The position numbers were made by a program, and so were the translations under genes. From Gemmatimonadota bacterium (GTDB taxonomy: Bacteria; Gemmatimonadota; Gemmatimonadetes; Longimicrobiales; RSA9), in contig JAHWKI010000003.1 of NCBI GenBank assembly GCA_019347975.1, positions 1 through 42,089 on the forward strand: a DNA stretch of 42,089 nt, read 5' to 3'. Position 1 is the stretch's first letter; every line of letters begins with the position of its first letter. This document shows, piece by piece, positions 28,873 to 39,142 of the stretch. The notes below the pieces were generated by a model. The model was not told where the DNA came from. It searched no databases and worked only from the letters and a program-made list of their open reading frames with translations.

Positions 28873-30828
28873 CTACGCCTGTTCCTCCTCCTCGGCCTCT
28901 TCCTCGGCGGCTTCCCCGGCCTCTTCGGCCTCTTCGGCCTCTTGCGCCTCCGACTCCTCCGCCTCGTCCGGCTCGCCAGCCGCCGCGGACGCCTCGGGGG
29001 CTTCCAGCTCCCCCTCGCCCTCCGCCTCCGCCTCCTCTTCCCCGACCGCCGGGGCCGGCGGCGCCGCGCCGGGCTCCATCTCATGGATGTCCGTCACCGC
29101 CAGCACGATCCGCCGGTTCACGGCGTCCGACTCCAGCACCCGGAGCTCCACCTTCTGCCCCTCGGCCACCGCCTGGTTCGGCTCCTTCACGCCGCCCGGC
29201 AGCTGCGTCGTCGGCACGAAGCCCTCGACGTCACCGCCCAGGTCCACCACTACCCCATCATCCAGCAGGCGCGCCACGGTGCCGGACGCTTCCACGCCGG
29301 GCGAGTACTGGTCCACCAGACCGTACCATGGGTCGTCCTGCATCTGCTTCAGCCCCAGCGAGATCCGCTTGTTCTCGGCGTCCACCCCGAGGACTACGAC
29401 CTCGACCTCCTCGCTCTTCCGCAGAACCTCCGACGGGTGCTGGATCCGCTTCGTCCAGCTCATGTCCGAGATGTGGATCAGACCGTCTATACCCGGCTCG
29501 ATCTCCACGAACGCGCCGAACGACGTCAGGTTCCGGACCACGCCCTTCACCTTCGTCCCCTGCGGGTACTTCACCGGCAGCGCCAGCCACGGATCTTCCT
29601 CGATCTGCTTCATCCCGAGCGAGATCTTCTCCTCCTGGCGGTCCACCTTCAGGACCACCGCCTCGATCTCGTCCCCGATCGTCGCCACCTGCGACGGGTG
29701 CTTGATGTTGCGCGTCCAGCTCATCTCGCTGACGTGCACCAGCCCCTCGACCCCCTTCTCCAGCTCCACGAACGCGCCGTAGTTCGTGATCGAGACAACC
29801 CGACCGATGACCCGCGACCCCACCGGGTACTTCTCCGCGACGTCCTTCCACGGGTACGGCAGGAGCTGCTTCAGCCCCAGCGAGATCCGCTCCCGGTCCC
29901 AGTCGATATCCAGGACCTTCACGTCCAGGCTGTCCCCGATGTTCACGATCTCCGACGGGTGCCCCACGCGGCCCCAGCTCATGTCCGTGATGTGCAGCAG
30001 GCCGTCCAGCCCGCCCAGGTCGATGAAGGCGCCGAAGTCCGTCACGTTCTTCACGACGCCCTCCCTCACCTGGCCCACCATCAGCTCCTTCACCAGGTAC
30101 AGCTTCTTCTTCTCCCGCTCCTCCTCCAGGATCACCCGCCGGCTGACGACGATGTTCCGGCGCCGCTTGTTCAGCTTGATGATCTTGAAGCTGTACTTGT
30201 TCCCCACCAGGTCCTCGACGTTCGGCACCCGCCGCAGCGCGATCTGGGAGCCGGGGAGGAAGGCCTCCACGCCCATGAGGTCGACCGTCACGCCGCCCTT
30301 GATCTTCCGCTTGAGGATGCCGGGGACCTGATCGTCCTCCTCGTAGGCCTGCTTGATCTTGTCCCAGACGCGGAGGAAGTCGGCCTTCTTCTTCGACAGG
30401 ACGACGCGGCCCTCTTCATCCTCGAGGCTCTCGAGGAAGACCTCGACTTCGGTGCCGGGCTCCAGCTTCTCCGGCTCGCTGAACTCGTCCCGGGGCACGG
30501 AGCCCTCGCTCTTGAAGCCGACGTCGAGGATCACCGCGGAGTCGGTCAGCCGCAGCACCCGCGCCTTGACGATCTCGCCCTCCACGATCTCCTGGAGGGT
30601 GCCCTCGTACATCGCGAGCATCTCCTCGTACTCGTCGAGGCTGTACTCGTTCTCCTCGAAGAGGTCCGGCCGGATGCCGACCTCGCGCGCCCGCGCGTCG
30701 ATCTGGTCCTGGGTGTATTCACGCTCCGCCAGCGTGGTCGCCGTATTGCCGGCCTCGACGGTGGCTTCTTCGGCCGCCGTCGCCGTCGCGGAGGTGTCCT
30801 GCTCGTTGGGGGTGGGGTTTTCAGCCAT
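28873..30828 (-). CDS. rpsA: 30S ribosomal protein S1 (six S1 repeats, acidic C-terminal tail)
   Basis: Repeats such as VGQVREGVVKNVTDFGAFIDLGGLDGLLHITDMSWGRVGHPSEIV; start MAENPTPNEQD at 30828. Confidence 0.96.
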   Translation of the reverse strand: MAENPTPNEQDTSATATAAEEATVEAGNTATTLAEREYTQDQIDARAREVGIRPDLFEENEYSLDEYEEMLAMYEGTLQEIVEGEIVKARVLRLTDSAVILDVGFKSEGSVPRDEFSEPEKLEPGTEVEVFLESLEDEEGRVVLSKKKADFLRVWDKIKQAYEEDDQVPGILKRKIKGGVTVDLMGVEAFLPGSQIALRRVPNVEDLVGNKYSFKIIKLNKRRRNIVVSRRVILEEEREKKKLYLVKELMVGQVREGVVKNVTDFGAFIDLGGLDGLLHITDMSWGRVGHPSEIVNIGDSLDVKVLDIDWDRERISLGLKQLLPYPWKDVAEKYPVGSRVIGRVVSITNYGAFVELEKGVEGLVHVSEMSWTRNIKHPSQVATIGDEIEAVVLKVDRQEEKISLGMKQIEEDPWLALPVKYPQGTKVKGVVRNLTSFGAFVEIEPGIDGLIHISDMSWTKRIQHPSEVLRKSEEVEVVVLGVDAENKRISLGLKQMQDDPWYGLVDQYSPGVEASGTVARLLDDGVVVDLGGDVEGFVPTTQLPGGVKEPNQAVAEGQKVELRVLESDAVNRRIVLAVTDIHEMEPGAAPPAPAVGEEEAEAEGEGELEAPEASAAAGEPDEAEESEAQEAEEAEEAGEAAEEEAEEEEQA

Positions 30829-31020
30829 GCGCCTGGAGGTTCCTCGCTGCGTCCCGATCCGGTCCTGGCCCCGGGACGGTTGAATGAGACGTGAGGAGAC
30901 CCGCCCGTCGGGGCCCCTCGTTACGCGCCCGCCCATCCGGGCGAGACAGCCCTAAAAGCTACCTATGGGGCGCGCAGGGGTCAACCACCGGGGGGATTTC
31001 TTGGCGTCTTGGCGGCGCAC

Positions 31021-31060
31021 GCCCTAACGCCCTAACGCCCTAACGCCCTAAGGCCTAACC
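31021..31060. repeat. 8-bp tandem repeat (gccctaac)n upstream of rpsA
   Basis: gccctaac x3, gccctaag, then imperfect gcctaacc. Confidence 0.9.
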
Positions 31061-31089
31061 CCCGCCGCCTATACGCCTGAACCGATCCA

Positions 31090-31755
31090 TCAAGCTCGCG
31101 CCCGCGCCAGCTCCAGGATCGCTTCGATCTGCTCGTCGAAAGTCAGCGCCGTCGTATCCACACGCACGGCATCCCCGGCCTTGCGGAGGGGTGCGACCTC
31201 GCGCTCGCTGTCCAGCCGGTCGCGCGCCCTGAGTCGGCCGACCTCCTCCAGCAGCGCCTCGTCGTCGGGGTCGCTGACGCCCTGCTCCGCGAGCCGGCGG
31301 CGGGCGCGCACCTCCGGGTCCGCCTCGAGGAAGATCTTGAGGCCCGCGTCGGGGAAGACCGCGGTGCCGATATCCCGCCCGTCGATCACGACGTCGGTCG
31401 CGGAGGCGAGGTCGTGGAGGCGGCCCAGCAGCCACGTGCGGACCGCGGGGATCCGGGCGACGTGCGAGACGCGTGCGTTCACGTCTGGCGTGCGGAGCTC
31501 GTCCGCGACGGCCTCGGAGCCGACGCGGATTGTGAGGCGTCCGCCGTCGCGCTCCCCGGCGATGCGGAAGCGATCCAGATCCTCGGGGCGGAGACCCTCC
31601 CAGGCGTCTTCGGGCACCCCATCGGAGAGCAGGGCGTAGGTGAGGGCGCGGTAGAACGCGCCGGAGTCGATGTGGAGGAAGCCCAGGCGACGGGCCACCT
31701 CCCGGGCTGTGCTGCTCTTCCCCGATCCGGCCGGTCCGTCGATGGCGATGATCAC
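31090..31755 (-). CDS. cmk: Cytidylate kinase
   Basis: MIIAIDGPAGSGKSSTAREVARRLGFLHIDSGAFYRALTYALL, VIDGRDIGTAVFPDAGLKIFLEADPEVRARRR. Confidence 0.96.
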   Translation of the reverse strand: MIIAIDGPAGSGKSSTAREVARRLGFLHIDSGAFYRALTYALLSDGVPEDAWEGLRPEDLDRFRIAGERDGGRLTIRVGSEAVADELRTPDVNARVSHVARIPAVRTWLLGRLHDLASATDVVIDGRDIGTAVFPDAGLKIFLEADPEVRARRRLAEQGVSDPDDEALLEEVGRLRARDRLDSEREVAPLRKAGDAVRVDTTALTFDEQIEAILELARARA

Positions 31756-33035
31756 GTTCGTCGAAGCTCCGTTGTGACGCGTTGCAGGTCGGTCCAGAAG
31801 GACGGGAAGCTGATGGAGACCGCCTCGCGTCCTTCGATGGCAATGTCGTTGCCGGGGAGCGCGGCGAGGACGCCGAACGCCATGGCGATGCGGTGGTCGT
31901 CGAAGGAGTGGACAGTCCCCTCGAGAGGACCGGGCGCACCGCGAACCGTCAGCACGTCCGGCTCTTCCTCGACCTCGATGCCGAGGGCCCGGAGGTTGGT
32001 CGCCAGGGCGGCGACGCGGTCGGACTCCTTGACCCGCAGCTCCGCCACCCCCTCGAACCGCGTGACGCCGCCCGCCGCCGCGGCGAGCGCGGCGAGGAGC
32101 GGAATCTCGTCCAGCAAGGACGGCACCTCCCGCGCCTCGACCACGGTCCCCGCCAGCGAGGACGGGGCTACGAGGACGCTGCCCACGGGCTCCCCGCTGG
32201 CCTCCGCTCCCCGCTCCACCCGGACGTCCGCGCCCATGCGGGCCAGCACCTCCAGTGAGCCGGTCCGCGCGGGGTTCAGGCTGATCCCGAGCGTCCGGAC
32301 CGGCCCGAGGAGGGCGCCCAGACCCAGGAAGAAGACGGCGGAAGACGGGTCGCCGGGGACATTCGTGTCCAGCGGCTCCAGTCGGGAGGTGGCGCCCAGC
32401 GTCACCTCCGAGCGGCCGTCCCGCCCGGTGACCTCCACCGCGGCGGCCATCGACCTCAGCATCCGCTCGGTGTGGTCCCGGGAGAGCCCCGGCTCGCTCA
32501 CGCGCGCGGGCGCTCCGCCGGTGAGCCCCGCCAGGAGCAGGGCGCTCTTGACCTGGGCGCTGGCCCGGGGTCCGTCATGGGAGATCGGGCCGAGGGGACG
32601 CCGACCGCGGACCCGGATCGGCAGGCGGTCCGACTCCCCGAGCTCCTCGAACGCGGCGCCGGCAGCCGTCAGCGGATCGGTGACGCGCCGCATCGGCCGA
32701 CCCTGGAGCGATGCGTCCCCTGTGACCCGCGTCTCCCACGGGCACCCCGCCAGCGCCCCCAGCAGGAGCCGGGCGGTCGTGCCGCTGTTGCCGCAGTCCA
32801 GCGCCACGGTCGGCGCACGCCAGCCGCGGAGTCCCCTTCCGCGCACGATCATCTCGTCGCCGGCCACGCCGCCGATGTCGGCACCCAGCTCACGGAGGAC
32901 GGCGGCCGTCGAGCGGGTGTCGGCCGAATCCAGCGGCCGTCGGATGCGGCTCACGCCGTCCGCCAGAGAGCCGAGGATCAACGCCCGGTGGGTGATGGAC
33001 TTGTCTCCGGGGACCCGCACCTCGATCGGCTCCAC
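31752..33035 (-). CDS. aroA: 3-phosphoshikimate 1-carboxyvinyltransferase (EPSP synthase)
   Basis: VPGDKSITHRALILGSLADG, LDCGNSGTTARLL, VKESDRVAALATNLRALG, DDHRIAMAFGVLA. Confidence 0.97.
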   Translation of the reverse strand: MEPIEVRVPGDKSITHRALILGSLADGVSRIRRPLDSADTRSTAAVLRELGADIGGVAGDEMIVRGRGLRGWRAPTVALDCGNSGTTARLLLGALAGCPWETRVTGDASLQGRPMRRVTDPLTAAGAAFEELGESDRLPIRVRGRRPLGPISHDGPRASAQVKSALLLAGLTGGAPARVSEPGLSRDHTERMLRSMAAAVEVTGRDGRSEVTLGATSRLEPLDTNVPGDPSSAVFFLGLGALLGPVRTLGISLNPARTGSLEVLARMGADVRVERGAEASGEPVGSVLVAPSSLAGTVVEAREVPSLLDEIPLLAALAAAAGGVTRFEGVAELRVKESDRVAALATNLRALGIEVEEEPDVLTVRGAPGPLEGTVHSFDDHRIAMAFGVLAALPGNDIAIEGREAVSISFPSFWTDLQRVTTELRRT

Positions 33036-33038
33036 CCG

Positions 33039-33959
33039 TTACTCCTCGCCGTCCGGGAAAGGTACGTCGATCTCGAGTCCATCGTGGGCCACGCCGACCG
33101 CAGAAAAGACGTCGGCCGCCTCGCGAGCCAGCATGGATGGGTCGAGGCCGTAGCGCGGCGAAATGTGGGTCAGGATCAGCCGCCTCGCCCGGGCTTTCCG
33201 CGCGACCTCACCGGCCTCTCGGGCGGTCGAGTGGTCGGTTTCGCGGGCGCGGTCGAGCTCTTCATGGGCGAACGTGGCTTCGTGGATCAGCAGGTCGGCC
33301 CCTTCCGCCATCTTCACGGTGGTCGGCGACGGCCGCGTGTCGCCGGTGTAGACGACCCGCCGCCCCGGCCGCGGCGGGCCCACGACCTCCGCCGCCTGTA
33401 TGGTTCGCCCGTCGACGTCCACGGCCTCGCCCCTGTGGAGGCGGCCCCACAGCCGACCCTCCGGCACGCCAAGCTCCCGGGCGCGGTCGGGATCGAAGCG
33501 GCCGAGCCGCTCGTGCTCTATGAGCGCATAGCCCAGCGAGTGCCGGCCGTGCTTCGTTCGGAACGCGACGATGTCATAGCCGTCACGCGCCACGGCTTCG
33601 CCGGGCTCCAGCTCGCGGATCTCTACAGGGAATCCCACCCGCTCGACGCCCAGATGGACCGCCTCGTCCAGGATCTGACCGGATCCCTTCGCTGCATAGA
33701 GCCGCATGGTCTCCTCGCGCCCCTGGAGCCCCATGGTCCGGAGGAGGCCGGGCAGGCCGAGGATGTGATCGGCGTGCATGTGTGAGAAGAAGATGTCGTG
33801 GACGGCGAACCCCGTGCCATAACGCATCATCTGGCGCTGCGTGCCTTCACCGCAGTCGAACAGCAGCGTCTCACCGAGCCGATGGACCGCGACGGCGCTG
33901 ACGCTCCGCGCGACGGTGGGTCGGCTCGCCGCGGTGCCGAGGAAGACGACCCGGATCAC
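33039..33959 (-). CDS. rnz: Ribonuclease Z
   Basis: VIRVVFLGTAASRPT..., LFDCGEGTQRQMM, FFSHMHADHILGLPGLL, HEATFAHEELDRARETDHSTAREAGEVA; GTG start at 33959. Confidence 0.94.
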   Translation of the reverse strand: MIRVVFLGTAASRPTVARSVSAVAVHRLGETLLFDCGEGTQRQMMRYGTGFAVHDIFFSHMHADHILGLPGLLRTMGLQGREETMRLYAAKGSGQILDEAVHLGVERVGFPVEIRELEPGEAVARDGYDIVAFRTKHGRHSLGYALIEHERLGRFDPDRARELGVPEGRLWGRLHRGEAVDVDGRTIQAAEVVGPPRPGRRVVYTGDTRPSPTTVKMAEGADLLIHEATFAHEELDRARETDHSTAREAGEVARKARARRLILTHISPRYGLDPSMLAREAADVFSAVGVAHDGLEIDVPFPDGEE

Positions 33960-34291
33960 GGGGACCTCCTCCCCAGGAACGGCACGGCCCAGAGCACCGC
34001 GTAGGCGGCGTAGATCGGGCGCGCCCACGGGGTGAGAGCCGGGACCGCCAGCAGGGCCAGCCAACCGACGCCCTCGGCGACGGCCCGTCGCCGGCGCCGC
34101 GCGACCTCCGTCGCCCGCCGCTTCGTCTCCTCCAGCGCGGTCACGTCGCCCCGGCGCGCATGCGTTCGGGCGAGCTCATCCGTCCACAGCCCGCTCGCCT
34201 CCTGTCGCAGGAACCGGAAGACGGCTCGCACGACGTGCCAGGCGGCGGCGCCGATCCCCGCCAGCGCGAGAATCGTAAGAATTATTTCCAC
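33956..34291 (-). CDS. Hypothetical small membrane protein
   Basis: 111 aa, hydrophobic N- and C-terminal segments with charged middle; GTGA overlap with rnz. Confidence 0.65.
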   Translation of the reverse strand: MEIILTILALAGIGAAAWHVVRAVFRFLRQEASGLWTDELARTHARRGDVTALEETKRRATEVARRRRRAVAEGVGWLALLAVPALTPWARPIYAAYAVLWAVPFLGRRSP

Positions 34292-34415
34292 CGGGCCAAC
34301 CTACCGGCCGGCCGGCGCGAGCGGCAAGCACGGGCAACCCCGCATTTCGGCTCCGGCATCAAAGGGGCGCACGGCGGCGAGACGCGCCGCGTCCATCGAT
34401 ACACGGAGCACCACC

Positions 34416-35267
34416 ATGAAAGCCAATGAGCTGATTCGGGGGAGCGGACGGCTGACGCCGTTCGCGGCCCTTTCCACCCTCCTCCTCTCGCCGGGCGTGT
34501 CTGCGCAGGAGCCACTGGGAGCTCCCGCCGCCCCGGATCGGGAATGCGTGTGCTCCTGGGAGGGGGACGGGCTGCGGATGATGCCGTCCATCGCGCGGAT
34601 GAACCGTGCCCGGATCGGCGTGGAGCTCGGCGAGACCGCCGAGGCCGACGGCCGCACGGGGATCCGGCTGCACGACGTCGAGGAGGGCGGTCCGGCGGCG
34701 CGGGCCGGAGTCCGCCCGGGCGACATCCTGCTCTCCCTGAACGGTACCGACCTGGGCGACGATCCGACCGACCGGCTCCTGACGCTACTGGCCGATGTCG
34801 AGCCGGGCGATACCGTCACCCTCGGCCTGATTCGGGACGGCCGGGGAGAGACCGCGCGGGTCGTCACGGACCGGGCCCACGGGATCTCCATCTTCGGACC
34901 CGGAGGCCCCTCCAGGGCGTGGAGCTTCCCGTACACGGAGCGGCCGCGCACGGCCATGAGGGCTCCCGAGGCCCGGGTACGCATCCGGCAGCTGCTCGGA
35001 AACGGGCTGGAGCTCGTCGCCATGAACGAGGGGCTGGGCGAGTACTTCGGCATCAGTGAAGGCGTGCTCGTCGCCTCCGTCGACGACGGCTCGACGCTCG
35101 GGCTCCAGGCTGGTGACGTGATCCTCTCCATCGACGGCCGCACGGTCCAAGACCCCGGTCACGCCGTGTCCATCGTCGGGTCCTACAGGCCCGATGAGTC
35201 CATCACGTTCGAGATCATGCGGGAGCGTCGTCGCACCACGGTGACCGGCACCCGCCGGAGCCGCTGA
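34416..35267 (+). CDS. Secreted protein with two PDZ domains
   Basis: Signal-peptide-like N-terminus MKANELIRGSGRLTPFAALSTLLLSPGVSAQ; GGPAARAGVRPGDILLSLNGTDL and GSTLGLQAGDVILSIDGRTV; no protease domain seen. Confidence 0.85.
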   Translation: MKANELIRGSGRLTPFAALSTLLLSPGVSAQEPLGAPAAPDRECVCSWEGDGLRMMPSIARMNRARIGVELGETAEADGRTGIRLHDVEEGGPAARAGVRPGDILLSLNGTDLGDDPTDRLLTLLADVEPGDTVTLGLIRDGRGETARVVTDRAHGISIFGPGGPSRAWSFPYTERPRTAMRAPEARVRIRQLLGNGLELVAMNEGLGEYFGISEGVLVASVDDGSTLGLQAGDVILSIDGRTVQDPGHAVSIVGSYRPDESITFEIMRERRRTTVTGTRRSR

Positions 35268-35278
35268 GCGCCCCGATC

Positions 35279-36715
35279 TCAGAAGCGGTACCGCAGGCGA
35301 AGGGCGAGGGGCGGAAGCGAGAGGCTGCCGCCCCTCGTCGCGTCCGGGAACGGCACCAGGTCCAGCCGCAGAGCGCTCTCATCCCGTGGTCGCTCCGACG
35401 AGCCCTCGCGCCGATCCGGTCGGGGGCGCTCCTCCAGCGAGCCGTACGTGGCGGCGAATCCCGACCAGGCGCCCAGCGTGCTGAGAGAGAGAAAGATCGT
35501 CTCGCTGCTGGATGACTCGTCGGACACGAGCACCGCGACGCCCAGACCCAGGAGGCCCCCTGCGACCGTTCCCAGGTCCACGAGCAGCCCCTGCCCCGCG
35601 CCGATGTCGCGGTCCCGCACCAGCCTGTCCCCGAGGATGAGACCGGCCGTCCCACCGGCGAGGCCCAGTCCGGCGAAGAGCCTCGCCTCGTCCGAGCCGA
35701 CGATGTCGGCGGCCGCGATTCCCGTATACGCGCCGAGCAGACCGGCCGCTCTGAAGACCTCGACGTCTCCCCAGGAGTAGTCCCGGCGCGCGCGGAGGGC
35801 GACACCGCCCCCGACACCGGCTGCGGCGCCGGCGAGGGAGAACCCCCAGTAGGCGCTCGCGCCCAGGTCGTCGGATCCGGCAAGGACGCCCAGCGCCACA
35901 GCGCCCACCGCCCCGAAGTCCGAGGCGACGCCGACCAGGTGCGCGTCACCCGCGGTGGCCTGCGCCGCCTTCGCCCATGCCAGCGCGCCGATCCCCTCCG
36001 AGAGGCTGGCCACCAGCGCCGTCGCGACCCTGCCTCGCTCCCAGCTCTCCCGCTCGGAGCACCCGAAGTCTCCGGGCAGGCACTGGACCTCCCCGGCGAC
36101 GATCCTGTGCAGCCCGATCCCGTGCACGATCCCGCGGGAAGCGCCCCAGAAGGCGCCATTGGCCATGCCCAGGGTGACCGGTCGGTCCGCCGACCAGAGC
36201 CAGGGCCCGAAGAAGCTGGCGGCGGAAACGAGCATGTAGAGCCCGACCTGCCCCTTCGTGTCCTCGATGTCCAGCGCGTACGGGACCGCCCAGCCGTAGA
36301 AGCCGAGCCCGGCCGCCGTGGACGTGGCGAGGAGCACGTAGCGCCCGGACCGGTCCACCAGCGCCGAGGGAGCCCGCAGCGCCAGCGCGCCGCTGACGTC
36401 CGCCCGGAGCCTCGCCACCTCCGCTTCGGACAGCCGGCGCCGCTCCCGGATCAGCACGCCGCCGCGGCGGCGGGTGACCTCCAGGACGTACCCGTCCGCG
36501 GAGCGGAACAGGAGGATCTCCCGCACGTCCGAAAGGTCGCCGAACACGCCCAGCGTCCGGGCGAGCTCCGCGTCCACCCTGAGCAGCCGTCCCCCCTCAT
36601 CGAGCGCGACCTGCTCCTCGATCACGGGCTCCTGGGCGGCGAGGGGCGGAGTGCCCCACAGGCAGACGGCCAGCGAGAGGAGCGGCGCGAATCGCCGCAT
36701 GCGGGCAGTGATCAT
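35279..36715 (-). CDS. Hypothetical membrane/secreted protein
   Basis: Signal peptide (MRRFAPLLSLAVCLWGTPPLAAQ), many Gly/Ala-rich hydrophobic segments, C-terminal LRLRYRF. Confidence 0.7.
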   Translation of the reverse strand: MITARMRRFAPLLSLAVCLWGTPPLAAQEPVIEEQVALDEGGRLLRVDAELARTLGVFGDLSDVREILLFRSADGYVLEVTRRRGGVLIRERRRLSEAEVARLRADVSGALALRAPSALVDRSGRYVLLATSTAAGLGFYGWAVPYALDIEDTKGQVGLYMLVSAASFFGPWLWSADRPVTLGMANGAFWGASRGIVHGIGLHRIVAGEVQCLPGDFGCSERESWERGRVATALVASLSEGIGALAWAKAAQATAGDAHLVGVASDFGAVGAVALGVLAGSDDLGASAYWGFSLAGAAAGVGGGVALRARRDYSWGDVEVFRAAGLLGAYTGIAAADIVGSDEARLFAGLGLAGGTAGLILGDRLVRDRDIGAGQGLLVDLGTVAGGLLGLGVAVLVSDESSSSETIFLSLSTLGAWSGFAATYGSLEERPRPDRREGSSERPRDESALRLDLVPFPDATRGGSLSLPPLALRLRYRF

Positions 36716-36766
36716 TGGCCGAGTCCCATCGTCCCGTGTGAGTCCTGCCGACCCTGTCTGGTCCTT

Positions 36767-36961
36767 CCAATGCCGGGGGTGGGGGTCGAACCCACACGCC
36801 CTTGCGGGCAGAGGATTTTAAGGGCGGACCGGCGCTCGCCGAAAGGGGCTACCCCACAGCAACTCCGCGAGCCGCAGAGGCATTCTTCGGCGGAACTGGG
36901 TGGGGGCGATCTCCGCTCAGTTCCGCGCCGTTTCTGTCAGATTCGGCACGGTCGCGGCACA
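36767..36961. repeat. Direct repeat copy A (195 bp) containing a tRNA-Leu(TAA) 3'-half and a hairpin
   Basis: Aligns with 38898-39092 at an offset of 2131 nt; first 59 bp identical except one t/c difference; rest partly conserved. Confidence 0.85.
36771..36825 (-). pseudogene. tRNA-Leu(TAA) 3'-half fragment (anticodon loop to discriminator)
   Basis: Minus strand GCCCTTAAAATCCTCTGCCCGCAAGGGCGTGTGGGTTCGACCCCCACCCCCGGCA; 5' half not matching (no GAGGA partner for the TCCTC stem, no GCCGGGG acceptor strand). Confidence 0.8.
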
Positions 36962-37057
36962 TTCGTCGAGCGGTTCGAGGCCGCGGGGCCATGACCGGCG
37001 CGCTCGCTCGGCGGAGGTCCGTGCCCGGCTCCTTCCGGCCCCTCGGGCGGGCGCGCG

Positions 37058-37425
37058 TCACCCCTGCACCTCCCCCGACCGCGGCTCCGGGGTGACCGCG
37101 AATTCGTCCTCCTCGCCGGTGCGGATCCGGTACACCCTCTCGACCGGCAGGACGAAGATCTTGCCGTCGCCGACATCGCCCGTGCGCGCGGCCTGCCGGA
37201 TGGCGGCCACCGTCGCGTCGACGAAGGCGTCGGAGACGCCGATCTCGAGGCGGACCTTGTCGTGCAGCTCGACCTTCACCGTGGCGCCGCGGTAGGTCTC
37301 CACGGTCGTCAGCTCGCCGCCGTGGCCCTCGACGCGCGAGACGGTGATGCCGCGCACATCCTCGCGGAACAGCGCTTCCAGGACCTCGTTCAGCCGGTCG
37401 GGCCGGATCACGGCGACGATGAGCT

Positions 37426-37429
<4 letters not shown>
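37058..37429 (-). CDS. glnK: PII-family nitrogen regulatory protein
   Basis: MKLIVAVIRPDRLNEVLEALFREDVRGITVSRVEGHGGE..., TGDVGDGKIFVLPVERVYRIRTGEE; ATGA overlap with amtB. Confidence 0.93.
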
Positions 37430-38745
<1,316 letters not shown>

Positions 38746-38897
38746 GGCGCGGTCCCCGGACGTGGTGACGGGCGCGCTGCGCCTGTCGGGAAGTGGTATG
38801 GGAATGATGTGCGCCCGCGGCTGCGCGCGCCACCACGCGGCGCTCCGGGCTCGCCCTTGTCTTGCGGCCCTCCGCCTTTGCGCTGCCACGCTTTGCG

Positions 38898-39092
38898 CCA
38901 ATGCCGGGGGTGGGGGTCGAACCCACACGCCCTCGCGGGCAGAGGATTTTAAGGGCAGCCTTGTGCTCGCCGGAAGTGCTTCTAACAGGAACTCGGGGAG
39001 CCGCAGAGAGGTTGTTAAGCGGAACCGAGCGGGGTTGAAATGTCCGCTCGGTTCCGCGCCGTTTCTTTAGGCTACGGCACAGTCGCGGCACA
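38898..39092. repeat. Direct repeat copy B (195 bp) containing a tRNA-Leu(TAA) 3'-half and a perfect 14-bp hairpin
   Basis: See copy A; gcggaaccgagcgg (39019-39032) / ccgctcggttccgc (39044-39057). Confidence 0.85.
38902..38956 (-). pseudogene. tRNA-Leu(TAA) 3'-half fragment (second copy)
   Basis: Minus strand GCCCTTAAAATCCTCTGCCCGCGAGGGCGTGTGGGTTCGACCCCCACCCCCGGCA; no matching 5' half. Confidence 0.8.
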
Positions 39093-39142
39093 GCCGCGCG
39101 GGGGAGCGTACGCAGTTCACCGTCGAGAGCCGCCCTGATCCT

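Noticed and set aside
28873-29040. Acidic low-complexity S1 tail as a separate gene or repeat element
   Set aside because: In frame with rpsA and rich in Glu/Ala without nucleotide-level periodicity; treated as the ribosomal protein's C-terminal tail
31021-31060. CRISPR-like array
   Set aside because: 8-bp units without spacers; simple tandem repeat. No CRISPR arrays or cas genes seen in the window
36597-36797. Short ORFs beginning MWVRPPPPAL (36597-36797 and the extended start of 37426-38928)
   Set aside because: The N-terminal peptide is translation of the tRNA-Leu 3' end; not protein-coding
36771-36860. Complete tRNA-Leu gene on the minus strand
   Set aside because: The 3' half is convincing, but no D-arm, no 5' anticodon-stem strand (GAGGA) and no good acceptor 5' strand are present in either copy
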